A stretch of DNA of 64,000 bases from Sedimenticola sp. (GTDB taxonomy: Bacteria > Pseudomonadota > Gammaproteobacteria > Chromatiales > Chromatiaceae). Where the stretch lies: NCBI GenBank assembly GCA_026992075.1, contig JALXAM010000007.1, positions 21,773-85,772 on the forward strand, read 5' to 3'. The notes under the pieces are model-generated. The model had not been told where the DNA came from and did no database searches. It saw nothing but the letters and a program-made list of their open reading frames with translations. Shown here in pieces: positions 9,418 through 18,679 of the stretch; within the stretch, counting starts at the first letter, position 1, and each line of letters opens with the position of its first letter. The position numbers and the translations under genes were made by a program.

Positions 9418-9813
9418 GTGGACCTCACCGCCATCCTCACCATCGGCTTCGTGGTGGCCCTGCTCGGCTGGTTCCTTTACATGGGGCATGCGGCCAAAGC
9501 AGCGGTGGGACGCTCGGTGAGCTTCCTGCGCCAGCAGATCCCGGAGCTGGATGGAGACGGCCCCATGCTGGTCTACTGCTACAGCCCACGATGCGGACCC
9601 TGCCGCCACATGACGCCAGTGATGGACCAGCTGGCCGAGGAGACGGGGCGGGTGTTCAAGTTCGACGTCAGCCGCAACCTGGAGCTGGCCCAGGAGATCG
9701 GCATCCGCGCCACGCCCACCATCCTGCTGGTGGACGCAGGCGAGGTGCGGCAGGTGCTCATCGGTGCCCAATCACCGACCAAGCTGCGCCAACTCCTCAA
9801 CTCCCCAGCATGA
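9418..9813 (+). CDS. Membrane-anchored thioredoxin-like protein
   Basis: A 131-residue protein with an N-terminal membrane helix (ILTIGFVVALLGWFLYMG) followed by a thioredoxin fold. The active site is CGPC in YSPRCGPCRHMTPV, and the cis-proline loop reads RATPTILL. The anchor topology suggests the domain faces the periplasm, but that is inferred. The start is GTG at 9418. It lies 6 bp downstream of gloA. A general thiol-disulfide reductase role is likely; no specific partner can be named. Confidence 0.9.
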   Translation: MDLTAILTIGFVVALLGWFLYMGHAAKAAVGRSVSFLRQQIPELDGDGPMLVYCYSPRCGPCRHMTPVMDQLAEETGRVFKFDVSRNLELAQEIGIRATPTILLVDAGEVRQVLIGAQSPTKLRQLLNSPA

Positions 9814-10049
9814 TCCATATCCCGCCACAGGCGGCATTCACTCATGACCGCAGGCCGGGCCTCAACCCGAAGTCCGATTCTGGCTCCATCGGACCAAAGC
9901 CCGATCCTTGAACGAGAACCATCCGCTGATACAAGGCGGGCCTGAGCCATGACAATCGGGTGTCAGGAGCGTTCCTCCATGGAAGCAGGGGTTGAACCCA
10001 ATATCAGAAATTCATATTTTACTGATATTCATCCGACCGGAGAGTCCTC

Positions 10050-10871
10050 ATGAAAAAAATCCTGCTGCTCGGCCTCCTCCTGATGCTTCCCCTGCGCGCC
10101 GGCGCCGAGGTGGCACTGCTGGTGCACGGTTACCTCAGCAACTCCGCCACCTGGGAGCTGAGCGGCGTCAATGCCGCCCTGCGCCAGGCGGGCTGGCAGT
10201 ATGGTGGCAACTACGCTTTTTCGCCAACGGGCCTGGTGGACCGCACCCTACCCGCCGCGCGGCACTCCAAGCGCACTTTCTATACCTTGGACGTGCCCTC
10301 CCTGGCACCGCTGCCGATCCAGGCGGCCTGGATCGAGGCTGCACTGAACCGGATCGCCGCCGAGCATCCGAATGAGGCCGTGACCCTGGTGGGCCACTCC
10401 GCCGGCGGGGTGGCCGCCCGGCTGACACTGGTCCGCCATGGTACCGGGCCAGTGAAGCGGCTGGTGACCATTGCCGCGCCTCACTTGGGCACCGACCGGG
10501 CGGTGAAGGCACTGGACGCGGTGGACGACGACGGGTTCTTCGGTCCCATCAAGGAATGGATCGTGAAGCGGGAGATCGGCAAGGGGCTCTACCGTACCCT
10601 GGAACTCTCCCGCGGGGTGCTGTTCGACTTGGTGCCGCCGGCCCCCGGCACCCTGCTGTGGTGGCTCAATGGCCAGCTCCACCCGGATATCGAGTATGTC
10701 TCGGTGGTGCGCAGCGCCGGTTACTTCATCGCCGGAGATCTGCTGGTACCCCCCTTCAGCCAGGACATGAACCGGGTGCCGGCCCTGGCAGGGCGCTCCC
10801 AGGTCTACATCACCATCCAGGGACACCAGCTCACGCCCGCGGATGGTCTGCTGCTGGCCAGGATACTGTAG
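10050..10871 (+). CDS. Secreted alpha/beta-hydrolase, lipase-like
   Basis: A 273-residue protein with a clear signal peptide (MKKILLLGLLLMLPLRAGA) and an alpha/beta-hydrolase fold. The oxyanion region is LLVHGYLSN and the nucleophile elbow is LVGHSAGGVAARL (GxSxG). A C-terminal GHQLTP can supply the catalytic His. The PGAP1/triacylglycerol-lipase-like arrangement suggests an esterase or lipase acting outside the cytoplasm. GTCCTC-type sequence before the ATG gives only a weak ribosome site. The TAG stop is followed directly by a second TAG that belongs to a dispersed repeat. Confidence 0.88.
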   Translation: MKKILLLGLLLMLPLRAGAEVALLVHGYLSNSATWELSGVNAALRQAGWQYGGNYAFSPTGLVDRTLPAARHSKRTFYTLDVPSLAPLPIQAAWIEAALNRIAAEHPNEAVTLVGHSAGGVAARLTLVRHGTGPVKRLVTIAAPHLGTDRAVKALDAVDDDGFFGPIKEWIVKREIGKGLYRTLELSRGVLFDLVPPAPGTLLWWLNGQLHPDIEYVSVVRSAGYFIAGDLLVPPFSQDMNRVPALAGRSQVYITIQGHQLTPADGLLLARIL

Positions 10872-10948
10872 TAGGAGGCGCGTCCCCGCGCCGAACGACG
10901 AAGGCACCCCACGCCTTCCCGGGTTCGCGGCGGGGGCCCTGCTCCCAC
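10871..10948. repeat. Dispersed palindromic repeat, GTAGGAG family, copy 1
   Basis: Two inverted units face each other: GTAGGAGGCGCGTCC... at 10871-10896 and a reverse-oriented GTTCGCGGCGGGGGCC... ending CTCCCAC at 10923-10948. Each unit is itself palindromic. It fills the gap between the convergent lipase and aroC genes and touches both ends. Related copies are at 18567, 23418 and 32832. Confidence 0.85.
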
Positions 10949-10952
10949 AGGT

Positions 10953-12050
10953 TCACGGATGGGGCGGGATCACCGGGGTGGGCGGCTTCACGTCGGCATT
11001 CTGTGCCCGGTGACGCAGAGCGTGGTCCATGAGCACGATGGCCAGCATCGCCTCCACGATGGGCACGGCACGAATGCCCACGCAGGGGTCGTGGCGCCCC
11101 TTGGTGACCACCTCCACCGGCCTCCCCTCCACATCCAGGGTCTGACCGCCCAGGCGGATGCTGGAGGTGGGCTTGAAGGCCACCCGCGCCAGGATCTCCT
11201 GGCCGGACGAGATGCCCCCCAGGATGCCGCCGGCATTGTTGCTGAGGAAGCCTTCCGGCGTCATCTCGTCCCGGTGCTCGGTGCCCTTCTGGCGCACCGA
11301 TTCGAAGCCGGCACCGATCTCCACCCCCTTGGCAGCGTTGATGCTCATCAGCGCGTGGGCGATGTCGGCATCGAGACGGTCGAACACCGGCTCACCCCAA
11401 CCCGGCGGCACCCCGGTGGCCACCACGGTCACCTCGGCGCCCACCGAGTTACCCTCCTTGCGCAGGGCGTCCATGTAGGTCTCCAGCTCCGGCACCTGGT
11501 CGGCGTCGGGCCAGAAGAAAGGGTTCTGCTCCACCGGCTCCCAGGAGAAGCCGCGCGGACGGGCCTCGCCCAGGGCCGACAGATAACCGCGGATCTCCAC
11601 CCCGTAGCGCTGACGCAGATATTTCCTGGCGATGGCCCCGGCAGCCACCCGCATGGCGGTCTCCCGCGCCGAGGAGCGGCCGCCCCCGCGGTAGTCACGA
11701 ATCCCGTACTTTTGCAGGTAGGTGTAGTCAGCATGCCCGGGGCGGAACCGGGCCGCGATCTCGGAGTAGTCCTTGGAACGCTGGTCGGTGTTGTGGATGA
11801 TCAGCCCGATAGGGGTACCGGTGGTCCTGCCCTCGAACACCCCGGAGAGGATCTGCACCAGGTCCGGCTCACGCCGCTGCGTGGTGTGGCGGCTCTTGCC
11901 GGGACGGCGCCGCTCGAGGTCGGGCTGGATGTCCGCCTCGCTCAGCTCCATCCCGGGAGGGCAGCCGTCGACGATACAGCCGATGGCCGGACCATGGCTC
12001 TCCCCAAAGCTGGTGACGGTGAAGAGCTTGCCGATGCTGTTGCCCGACAT
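10953..12050 (-). CDS. aroC: Chorismate synthase
   Basis: A 365-residue enzyme of the shikimate pathway that makes chorismate from 5-enolpyruvylshikimate-3-phosphate using reduced FMN. Family motifs are [14 protein letters not shown] near the start, [29 protein letters not shown] and GGISSGQEI. Length is normal. The start ATG shares one base with the tolC stop (TGATG), so translation is coupled. The operon order is M23 peptidase-tolC-aroC. Confidence 0.98.
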   Translation of the reverse strand: MSGNSIGKLFTVTSFGESHGPAIGCIVDGCPPGMELSEADIQPDLERRRPGKSRHTTQRREPDLVQILSGVFEGRTTGTPIGLIIHNTDQRSKDYSEIAARFRPGHADYTYLQKYGIRDYRGGGRSSARETAMRVAAGAIARKYLRQRYGVEIRGYLSALGEARPRGFSWEPVEQNPFFWPDADQVPELETYMDALRKEGNSVGAEVTVVATGVPPGWGEPVFDRLDADIAHALMSINAAKGVEIGAGFESVRQKGTEHRDEMTPEGFLSNNAGGILGGISSGQEILARVAFKPTSSIRLGGQTLDVEGRPVEVVTKGRHDPCVGIRAVPIVEAMLAIVLMDHALRHRAQNADVKPPTPVIPPHP

Positions 12051-13351
12051 CAGTTCTCGGCCAGCAGGGCGTTGATCTTCTCCAGCTCCTTTTCGGTGAG
12101 CACGCCGGCGGCCCGCTTGAGCGCCAGCACGGAGGTGACATAGGTGTAACGCGCCTTGGCATGATCCCGCAGGGCCCGGTAATAGTCCCGCTGGGCGTTG
12201 AGCACGTCCACCATGGTACGGGTGCCCACGTCGAAGCCCGCCTTGGTGGCGTCCAGCGCGCTCTTGGTGGAGACGATGGCCGCCGCCAGGGATTTCACCG
12301 CGCTGATGCTGGCCTGCAGGGCGCGGTAGGCGTTGCGTACCTGCTTGTCGGCCTCGCGGCGGGCCTGGTCCAGCCGCTCCTGGGCGGCGATGAGGTTGGC
12401 CCGGGCCTGGCGGGTGGCTGCCTCCACGCCTCCCCCCTGGTAGATGGGCACGTTGAGCTGCACTCCGATGGCGCCGGAGCGGGTGTCGTCGAACAGGGCG
12501 TTCTCCCGGTCGCTGTGGCTGAGGCCGTAGCTGCCGAACAGGTCCAGGGTGGGATAGTGGCCGGAGCGCTGTGCCTCCACTTCCCGTTGCGCCACCTGGG
12601 CGGCATCGGACGCCGCCTTCACATCAGGACTGTTTTTCATCGCCATGGCGCTCCATTCCTCGATGTCGGCCGGCATGGGCGGCTCCAGCGGGATCTTCTT
12701 CTTCAGGTCCGCCAGCTTCTCGGGGCGCACGCCCAGGATCTGCCGCAACGCCTCCCAGGCATTGTCCAGATCGTTGATGGCCAGGATCTCGTTGGTCACC
12801 GCCTGATCGTAGCGCGCCTGCGCTTCGTGCACCCCGGTGATGGCGATGAGCCCCACCTCGAAGCGCTGCTTGGCCTGTTCCAGCTGGCGCGCCGTGGCCT
12901 TCTTGTCGGCCTGCACGAAGGTGAGGGTCTCCTGGGCGGTGAGCACGTCGAAATAGGCCTTGGAGACCCGCAGCATCAGGTCCTGCTGCTGCGCGCGGTA
13001 GACCGAGGCTGCCTGCTCCACCTGCCATTCGGACTGTTCCAGCCGCACCAGCCGGTCCCGACGATAGATGGGCTGGTTGAGACCCACCGAGAGATCGGTG
13101 GTGCCGAAGTTGTCCGACTTGCCGCCGGAAGGATCATAGCGGTTGTAGGCGGCGTCTCCCGTGATGGAGATCTGCGGCAGCAACTGGGAGAGCGCCAGCG
13201 GTTTGGCTTCCTGCTGCGCCTTGAGGGTGGCGGCCGCCTCCCGCAGTACCGGGTCCCGTTCCAGCGCCAGCTTGTACACTTCCAGCAGGTCTTCCGCCAG
13301 GGAGCCCTGCGACAGGGCCAGCAGCAGAGAAGCGAGAATCGTTTTCTTCAT
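12050..13351 (-). CDS. tolC: TolC-family outer-membrane channel
   Basis: A 433-residue outer-membrane efflux protein. It has a signal peptide ([19 protein letters not shown]) followed by two repeats of the OEP fold with long coiled-coil helices. Typical segments are [15 protein letters not shown] at the mature N-terminus, [14 protein letters not shown] and [17 protein letters not shown], the last two being strand motifs of TolC. It would pair with an inner-membrane pump; a type I ABC exporter gene is the next gene beyond the M23 gene, on the other strand. Its ATG overlaps the M23 stop by 4 bp. Confidence 0.95.
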   Translation of the reverse strand: MKKTILASLLLALSQGSLAEDLLEVYKLALERDPVLREAAATLKAQQEAKPLALSQLLPQISITGDAAYNRYDPSGGKSDNFGTTDLSVGLNQPIYRRDRLVRLEQSEWQVEQAASVYRAQQQDLMLRVSKAYFDVLTAQETLTFVQADKKATARQLEQAKQRFEVGLIAITGVHEAQARYDQAVTNEILAINDLDNAWEALRQILGVRPEKLADLKKKIPLEPPMPADIEEWSAMAMKNSPDVKAASDAAQVAQREVEAQRSGHYPTLDLFGSYGLSHSDRENALFDDTRSGAIGVQLNVPIYQGGGVEAATRQARANLIAAQERLDQARREADKQVRNAYRALQASISAVKSLAAAIVSTKSALDATKAGFDVGTRTMVDVLNAQRDYYRALRDHAKARYTYVTSVLALKRAAGVLTEKELEKINALLAEN

Positions 13352-14187
13352 TGTCTTTTCTCCTGATCTTTCTGCATGGGGCCCACCACCGTCTGCGGAT
13401 CCACCCGCCTGCCCCTCAGGTTCATGCGCCAGTCCAGATGGGAGCCGGTCGCTCTGCCGGTGGCCCCCATCTCGGCCACCACTTCACCCTTCTTCACATG
13501 ATCCCCCACCTTGACGAGGATCCGGCTCAGGTGCATGAGAGTGGATGATAACCCATGGCCATGATCGATGATGAGCGTGCCCCCCGAATAGAAGAGGTCC
13601 GGCTCGGCCAGTGTGACGATGCCATCCGCCGGCGCCCGCACCGGGGTACCCACGGGGCCGGCGATATCCACCCCGTAATGGGGGCGGCGCGGCTTGCCGT
13701 TGAGAATACGCTGGCTGCCGTAGACACCGGTGATGGGCCCGGTGGCCGGCCACTGGAAGCCTCTCAGGAAATCGGTGCGTCGGTCCCGCCGTGCCCGGGC
13801 CTTCTTCACCAGGGCGACTTCCCGGCGGATGCGCTCCAGGGTCTTCTTGCTGCGGGGGGTGACCTTGGAGGGCGGCAGCCCGTCGATACGCTGAATACGA
13901 TATTGCCGCTTCGCCACCTTGAGCTCACGCTGAATGCGCTTCCCACCGGGCAACACCACCTCCAGTTTCGAGCGTTCCGGCGCTTCACGCCCGAAGCCGA
14001 TGACGAAGTCCCCTTCCGGCGACACCGGCACCGGTTCGCCATCCTGGAACACCCTGGCGCCCGGCATGGCCCTGCCGAACACCACCGCGCCCTGTTCCAG
14101 CGGCCCCTGAAGTTCCAGGGGGGCCGCGATCAGCACAGCGCTCCAGCACAGCAGAAGCAGCGACAGGTTGCGAAGCGACGAAGGCAT
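13348..14187 (-). CDS. M23-family peptidoglycan endopeptidase, HxD variant
   Basis: A 279-residue exported protein with a signal peptide (MPSSLRNLSLLLLCWSAVLIAA), a beta-rich N-terminal domain and a basic helical linker. A LytM/M23 domain follows from about residue 160. The first zinc motif is RPHYGVDIAG. The usual C-terminal HxH appears as SHLDWRMN, so the second histidine is aspartate, which may lower or change activity. The ATG at 14187 is chosen because the signal peptide starts there; an upstream in-frame extension is antisense to the ABC gene. It is the first gene of the tolC-aroC operon. Confidence 0.9.
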   Translation of the reverse strand: MPSSLRNLSLLLLCWSAVLIAAPLELQGPLEQGAVVFGRAMPGARVFQDGEPVPVSPEGDFVIGFGREAPERSKLEVVLPGGKRIQRELKVAKRQYRIQRIDGLPPSKVTPRSKKTLERIRREVALVKKARARRDRRTDFLRGFQWPATGPITGVYGSQRILNGKPRRPHYGVDIAGPVGTPVRAPADGIVTLAEPDLFYSGGTLIIDHGHGLSSTLMHLSRILVKVGDHVKKGEVVAEMGATGRATGSHLDWRMNLRGRRVDPQTVVGPMQKDQEKRQ

Positions 14188-14250
14188 GAAAGCGTCCGGA
14201 GTGGCCAATGGAAACCCGGCCATTCTAGCAAAAGTTGATAGAATCACCCG

Positions 14251-16062
14251 ATGCCTGCCCCACCCCCCCAGCCCCAGGTCCGCTCGGAACCCTACAGCTG
14301 GTCCGAGGTGATCCGCATGGTGCTCTCGCACCGTCGCGATCTGGTGACCGCCAACCTCGTGGCATTGCTCGGCACCGTGATGGCGGTGCCGGTTCCGCTG
14401 CTCATCCCCCTGCTGGTGGACGAAGTGCTGTTGCACAAACCGGGTAGCCTGGTGGCCTTGAGCAACCGGATATTCCCGGAGTCCTGGCACGGCCCGGTGC
14501 TATACATCTCTGCGGTACTGCTGCTCACCCTGGTGCTGCGTTTCCTGGCGCTGGTGTTCAACGTCTGGCAGACCAGGGTCTTCACCCGCATCTCCAAGGA
14601 CGTGATCTTCCGCATCCGGCGTGACCTGCTCGAGCGGCTGCAATACTTCTCCATGGCCGAATACGAGGTGCTGGGACCGAGCACCGTGGCCTCCCACCTG
14701 GTCACCGACCTGGATGCCGTGGACCAGTTCGTCAGCACCTCCACCAGCAAGTTCATCGTCGCCCTGCTCACGGTGGTGGGCACCGCCGTGGTACTGCTCT
14801 GGATGAACTGGCAGCTGGCGCTCTTCATTCTCTTTCTCAACCCGGTGGTGATCTACGTCACCACCCTGTTCGGTCGCAAGGTGAAGCAGCTCAAGTCCAT
14901 GGAGAACCGCGCCTGGCAGGCCTTCCAGGAGGCGCTGGCCGAGACCCTGGACGCCATCGAGCAGGTGCGCGCCGCCAACCGAGAGAAGCACTACATCCGC
15001 CGCATCGTGGAGAAGGCCGACCGCATCCGCACCCGCTCGGCCGCCTTCACCTGGAAGAGCGACGCCGCCAACCGCCTCTCCTTCATGATCTTTCTCTTCG
15101 GCTTCGACGTCTTTCGCGCGGTGAGCATGCTGATGGTGCTCTACTCCGACCTCACCATCGGCGAGATGCTGGCGGTCTTCGCTTACCTATGGTTCATGAT
15201 GGGCCCGGTGCAGGAACTGCTCAACATCCAGTACGCCTACCACGCCGCCCGCGCCGCCCTGGGACGAATCAATGCCCTGGTGGACGTGCAGCTCGAACCC
15301 CGCTTTCCCCACGAGATCGATCCCTTCCAGGGAAAGAAGACGGTCTCCATCCAGATGGAGAAGATCTGCTTCCGCTATGGCGACGGCCCCCTCATCCTCA
15401 AGGAGGTGAGCCTGAAGATCGCCGCCGGCGAGAAGGTGGCTCTGGTGGGGGCCAGCGGCGGCGGCAAGAGCACCCTGGTGAAGATCTTGTTGGGACTCTA
15501 CCTGCCCGATTCCGGCTGCGTCTGCTTCGACGGCGTGCCGGTGGAACGCATCGGCCTGGACGTGGTGCGGGACAACGTGGCCACGGTGCTGCAACACCCG
15601 GCGCTGCTGGACGACACGGTACGGGTGAATCTCACCTTCGGCGACGAGATTCCCGACGAAAAGCTGTGGCAGGCGCTGGAGGTGGCCCAGCTCGACGAGG
15701 TGGTGCGCCACCTCCCGGCCGGGCTGGAGACCCGCATCGGCCGCAGCGGCGTGCGCCTTTCCGGCGGCCAGCGCCAGCGGCTGGCGGTGGCGCGCATGGT
15801 GCTACGCGAACCCAAGGTGGTGATCCTGGACGAGGCCACCTCCGCCCTGGACACCGATACCGAGGCCCGCCTGCACCAGGCCCTCAACCGATTCCTGGAA
15901 GGGCGCACCACGCTCATCATCGCCCACCGCCTGAGCGCGGTGAAGCAGGCCGACCGGGTGCTGGTGTTCGAGGACGGCCGCATCGTGGAACAGGGACGCC
16001 ACGATGAATTGCTGGAAGAGGGCGGACTCTACGCCAGCCTCTACGGCCGGCAGGAAGCCTGA
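14251..16062 (+). CDS. ABC exporter, fused permease-ATPase
   Basis: A 603-residue type I ABC half-transporter. About six membrane helices occupy residues 30-310. The nucleotide-binding domain follows, with Walker [11 protein letters not shown], signature [14 protein letters not shown], Walker [13 protein letters not shown] and the H-loop IIAHRLS. It probably works as a homodimer exporting a lipid, drug or peptide; MsbA is related but the substrate cannot be read from the sequence. It is divergent from the M23-tolC-aroC operon with a 63-bp gap containing TAGAAT, a possible -10 element. Confidence 0.95.
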   Translation: MPAPPPQPQVRSEPYSWSEVIRMVLSHRRDLVTANLVALLGTVMAVPVPLLIPLLVDEVLLHKPGSLVALSNRIFPESWHGPVLYISAVLLLTLVLRFLALVFNVWQTRVFTRISKDVIFRIRRDLLERLQYFSMAEYEVLGPSTVASHLVTDLDAVDQFVSTSTSKFIVALLTVVGTAVVLLWMNWQLALFILFLNPVVIYVTTLFGRKVKQLKSMENRAWQAFQEALAETLDAIEQVRAANREKHYIRRIVEKADRIRTRSAAFTWKSDAANRLSFMIFLFGFDVFRAVSMLMVLYSDLTIGEMLAVFAYLWFMMGPVQELLNIQYAYHAARAALGRINALVDVQLEPRFPHEIDPFQGKKTVSIQMEKICFRYGDGPLILKEVSLKIAAGEKVALVGASGGGKSTLVKILLGLYLPDSGCVCFDGVPVERIGLDVVRDNVATVLQHPALLDDTVRVNLTFGDEIPDEKLWQALEVAQLDEVVRHLPAGLETRIGRSGVRLSGGQRQRLAVARMVLREPKVVILDEATSALDTDTEARLHQALNRFLEGRTTLIIAHRLSAVKQADRVLVFEDGRIVEQGRHDELLEEGGLYASLYGRQEA

Positions 16063-16106
16063 AGGGCTATACTTCCACTCAGGAATGGATCACAAAGCGG
16101 TTTCCC

Positions 16107-16406
16107 ATGACCACCCGCTACACCGACGCTGAAACGGCCGGTGCGCTGGAAGAGCTGAATACGATTGCCGGGGAGGCCTGGAAGATCCATGATGGGCGGC
16201 TCTCCCGAACCTTCGTCTTCCGCGATTTCACCGAAGCGTTCGGATTCATGGCGCGGGTGGCATTGTTGGCGGAAAAGGCGAACCACCATCCGGAATGGTG
16301 CAACGTCTACCGCAAGGTGGAGATCCACCTCACCACCCACGAGGCGGGCGGTCTCACCAGGCGCGATTTCGAACTGGCGCGCGCCATCAAGGGGCTGCTG
16401 GAATAA
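16107..16406 (+). CDS. phhB: Pterin-4a-carbinolamine dehydratase
   Basis: A 99-residue enzyme that dehydrates 4a-hydroxytetrahydropterin, the recycling step for aromatic amino-acid hydroxylases. The motif [41 protein letters not shown] is characteristic, with HHPEW and the T-H-x-x-G-GLT segment intact. It lies 44 bp after the ABC gene. The segment behind it holds the first of the two long hairpins with a conserved loop. No aromatic hydroxylase gene is present in the window. Confidence 0.95.
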   Translation: MTTRYTDAETAGALEELNTIAGEAWKIHDGRLSRTFVFRDFTEAFGFMARVALLAEKANHHPEWCNVYRKVEIHLTTHEAGGLTRRDFELARAIKGLLE

Positions 16407-16441
16407 TCCGCCCAAGGGTGGAGCCTGGATCACGCTGGCGA

Positions 16442-16544
16442 AAGCGGGGCCGGGCCTGTTCGGGAAACCTCGGAGGCAGGATGCCGACGCGGAGCCTACA
16501 GGGATGTATTCACGGCGTTTTCCCGAACAGGCACGGCCCCGCTT
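16442..16544. repeat. Long hairpin with conserved loop, copy A
   Basis: Arms of 26 nt at 16442-16467 and 16519-16544 pair with one mismatch. They enclose a 51-nt loop (16468-16518) that starts CCTCGGAGGCAGGATGCC and ends GTATTCACGGCGT. The loop is nearly identical to that of copy B at 25622-25709, but apart from a CGGGA/TCCCG next to the loop the arms share no sequence with it. It sits between convergent phhB and the Nudix gene, and its right arm includes the Nudix stop codon. It could act as a two-way terminator. Confidence 0.8.
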
Positions 16545-17115
16545 AAAGCAAGATGGTCTCGTAGTCGCCGGGCTCACCGGAACGCCAGTGGATGTCGCCC
16601 ACCCTGGGCTGGTAGACACCGTGCCTGCGGTCCTCGAAATAGAGCCGGAGGGTTTCTCTCACGACAGCAAAGGCAAGGTCGTCCCAGGGAATATCGGCCT
16701 CATCGAACAGATCCACTTCGAGGGACTCCTCCCCCGGCGAGAAACCCCCATCCAGCAAACGGCCGCGAAAGAGCAGGTAGACCTGGTCGATGTGGGGCAG
16801 GTTGAAGGTGGTATAGAGCTGCAGAATCTCCACCCGGGCGTTGGCCTCCTCCAACGTTTCCCGCGCCGCCCCCTGCTGGCAGCTCTCGCCATTCTCCATG
16901 AAGCCGGCGGGCAGGGTCCACAGCCCGTAACGGGGCTCGATGGCGCGCCTGCAGAGCAGGATGCGACCATCCTCGCTCTCGGGAATGCAGCCGGTGACCA
17001 GCTTGGGATTGAGGTAGTGGATCTCCCCGCAACGGCTGCAGACATGGCGCCTTCGGCTGTCGCCCGGCGGCACCTGCAACACCAGGGGACCACCGCAGGC
17101 GGTGCAGAATTTCAT
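16543..17115 (-). CDS. Nudix hydrolase with zinc ribbon (NudC-like)
   Basis: A 190-residue pyrophosphatase. Two CxxC pairs near the start (MKFCTACGGP and HVCSRCGEIHY) form a zinc ribbon. The Nudix box GFMENGESCQQGAARETLEEANA has the G-x5-E-x7-R-E-x2-E-E pattern. NudC-type enzymes cleave NADH or related nucleotides, but the substrate here is not determined. The ATG at 17115 (MKFC) has GGAAG 8 nt upstream and is the usual start in relatives; an ATG at 17151 is an alternative. It is divergent from hemH. The TAA stop lies in the arm of hairpin copy A. Confidence 0.88.
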   Translation of the reverse strand: MKFCTACGGPLVLQVPPGDSRRRHVCSRCGEIHYLNPKLVTGCIPESEDGRILLCRRAIEPRYGLWTLPAGFMENGESCQQGAARETLEEANARVEILQLYTTFNLPHIDQVYLLFRGRLLDGGFSPGEESLEVDLFDEADIPWDDLAFAVVRETLRLYFEDRRHGVYQPRVGDIHWRSGEPGDYETILL

Positions 17116-17221
17116 CCGGTCTTCCGGGTCGGAAGCGGTGGAAGAGGCCATGATCTGAAAAAACTTCTCTGCGGTTCCTGCGTGTAAACTAACACCCTCG
17201 TTCTTCACTGGAAACCGTCGC

Positions 17222-18196
17222 ATGAGTACCACCGGCCTGCTGCTGGTCAACCTGGGCACCCCCGACTCGCCCGCCACGGCCGACGTGCGTCGTTACCTTG
17301 CCGAGTTCCTCTCGGACCCCCGCGTGGTGGAGGCGCCGCGCTGGCTCTGGTGGCCGCTGCTGCACGGCGTGATCCTCAACACCAGACCGCGCCGCTCCGC
17401 CGAGGCCTACCGCAGGATCTGGACCGACCAAGGCTCCCCCCTGCTGCTGCACACCCGGCGCCAGGCCGAAGCACTGCAGGAGGCACTTGGGGAAGCGGTA
17501 CGGGTGGTGCCGGCCATGCGCTACGGCAATCCCTCCATCGCCAGCGGCCTGCAGCAGCTGCGGGATGCCGGCTGCGGTCGCATCCTGGTGCTGCCCCTCT
17601 ATCCCCAGTACTCGGCCACCACCACCGCCTCCACCTTCGACGCCGTGGCGGAGGAGTTGAAGAAGTGGCGGCATCTTCCTGCCCTGCGCCTAGTGGACCA
17701 GTATCATGACCACCCCGGCTACATTGCCGCCCTGGCGGCCAGCGTGCGCGACTTCCAGGCCGAAAAAGGAAAACCCGACCTGCTGCTCTTCTCATTTCAC
17801 GGCATCCCTCAACGCTACGCCGACCAGGGTGATCCCTACCCACAGCAATGCGAGCGCACCGCACGGCTGCTGGCCGATGCGCTGGAGCTGGCACCAGACC
17901 AGTGGCGGCTCAGCTACCAGTCGCGAATGGGACGTGAGCCCTGGTTGCAACCCTATACCAGCGCCATCCTGGAGAAGCTTGCCGGCCAGGGGGTACGCCA
18001 CGTGCAGGTGCTCTGCCCCGGCTTCGCCGCCGACTGCCTGGAGACCTTGGAGGAGATCGCCATGGAGAACCGCGAACTCTTCCTGGCCGCCGGGGGCGAA
18101 CAATACCAGTACATTCCCTGTCTCAACGACCGGCCGGAACACATCCAGACCCTGGCCGACATCGCCCGCAACAACCTGGGAGGCTGGAACCCGTGA
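17222..18196 (+). CDS. hemH: Ferrochelatase
   Basis: A 324-residue enzyme that inserts Fe(II) into protoporphyrin IX, the last step of protoheme synthesis. The N-terminal LLLVNLGTPDSP, the metal-site motif LLFSFHGIPQRY with its His, and the C-terminal LCPGFAADCLETLEEI are all diagnostic. Length is standard. DUF971 starts inside its last codons, so the two are coupled. Heme supply suits the cytochromes encoded elsewhere in the window. Confidence 0.97.
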   Translation: MSTTGLLLVNLGTPDSPATADVRRYLAEFLSDPRVVEAPRWLWWPLLHGVILNTRPRRSAEAYRRIWTDQGSPLLLHTRRQAEALQEALGEAVRVVPAMRYGNPSIASGLQQLRDAGCGRILVLPLYPQYSATTTASTFDAVAEELKKWRHLPALRLVDQYHDHPGYIAALAASVRDFQAEKGKPDLLLFSFHGIPQRYADQGDPYPQQCERTARLLADALELAPDQWRLSYQSRMGREPWLQPYTSAILEKLAGQGVRHVQVLCPGFAADCLETLEEIAMENRELFLAAGGEQYQYIPCLNDRPEHIQTLADIARNNLGGWNP

Positions 18197-18570
18197 GCAA
18201 GACGCCCCGCCCCACCGACATCATCCTGCACCGCAAGTCCCACGAACTGGAGATCGCCTTCGACGACGGCAGCCGCTTCACCTACCCCGCCGAGCTGCTG
18301 CGCGTCTACTCCCCCTCTGCCGAGGTGCGCGGCCATTTCGGCAAGGGGGCCAAACTGCAGCTGGACAAGCAGGACGTGAACATCGACGACATCCAGCCGG
18401 TGGGCCAGTATGCCATCAAGATCTTCTTCGACGACGGCCACGACTCCGGACTCTTCGACTGGGGTTACCTCTACGAGTTGGGCCGCAAGCAGGCACTCTA
18501 CTGGACCGACTACCTGGACCGGCTGCAGCAGGCGGGGCACCAGCGCAAGGAACCCTCCTGGAAAAAGTAG
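18193..18570 (+). CDS. DUF971 (GBBH-like N-terminal domain) protein
   Basis: A 125-residue protein made of one DUF971 domain, the fold found at the N-terminus of gamma-butyrobetaine hydroxylases. Recognisable segments are ELEIAFDDGSRFTYPAELLRVYSPSAEV and YAIKIFFDDGHDSGLFDWGYLYELG. Free-standing DUF971 proteins have been connected with iron-sulfur cluster handling, but I cannot confirm that here. It starts at GTG 18193, overlapping the hemH stop by 4 bp. Its TAG stop is part of a dispersed repeat unit. Confidence 0.9.
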   Translation: MSKTPRPTDIILHRKSHELEIAFDDGSRFTYPAELLRVYSPSAEVRGHFGKGAKLQLDKQDVNIDDIQPVGQYAIKIFFDDGHDSGLFDWGYLYELGRKQALYWTDYLDRLQQAGHQRKEPSWKK

Positions 18571-18638
18571 GAGCGGCCTCCCGGCCGCGAACCCAGTGAA
18601 CCCCTCACCCCTGGTCCCTCTCCCTGGGGGAGAGGGGG
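18567..18638. repeat. Two dispersed repeats: GTAGGAG family copy 2 and CCCTCTCCC family copy 1
   Basis: GTAGGAGCGGCCTCCCGGCC followed by GCGAAC covers 18567-18592 and contains the TAG stop codon of the DUF971 gene. Next to it, 18601-18638 holds a CCCTCACC...CCCTCTCCC/GGGGGAGAGGG palindrome. They fill the gap between the DUF971 gene and the convergent CinA-like gene. Confidence 0.75.
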
Positions 18639-18679
18639 AGGATGGGCGCAACCGGAGTTCCGCGAGGTCGGCTGCCAGG

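Noticed and set aside
16442..16544. Possible small protein encoded in hairpin copy A
   Set aside because: Frames through the hairpin give peptides that change with the arms; conservation is in the nucleotide loop and not clearly in a codon pattern.
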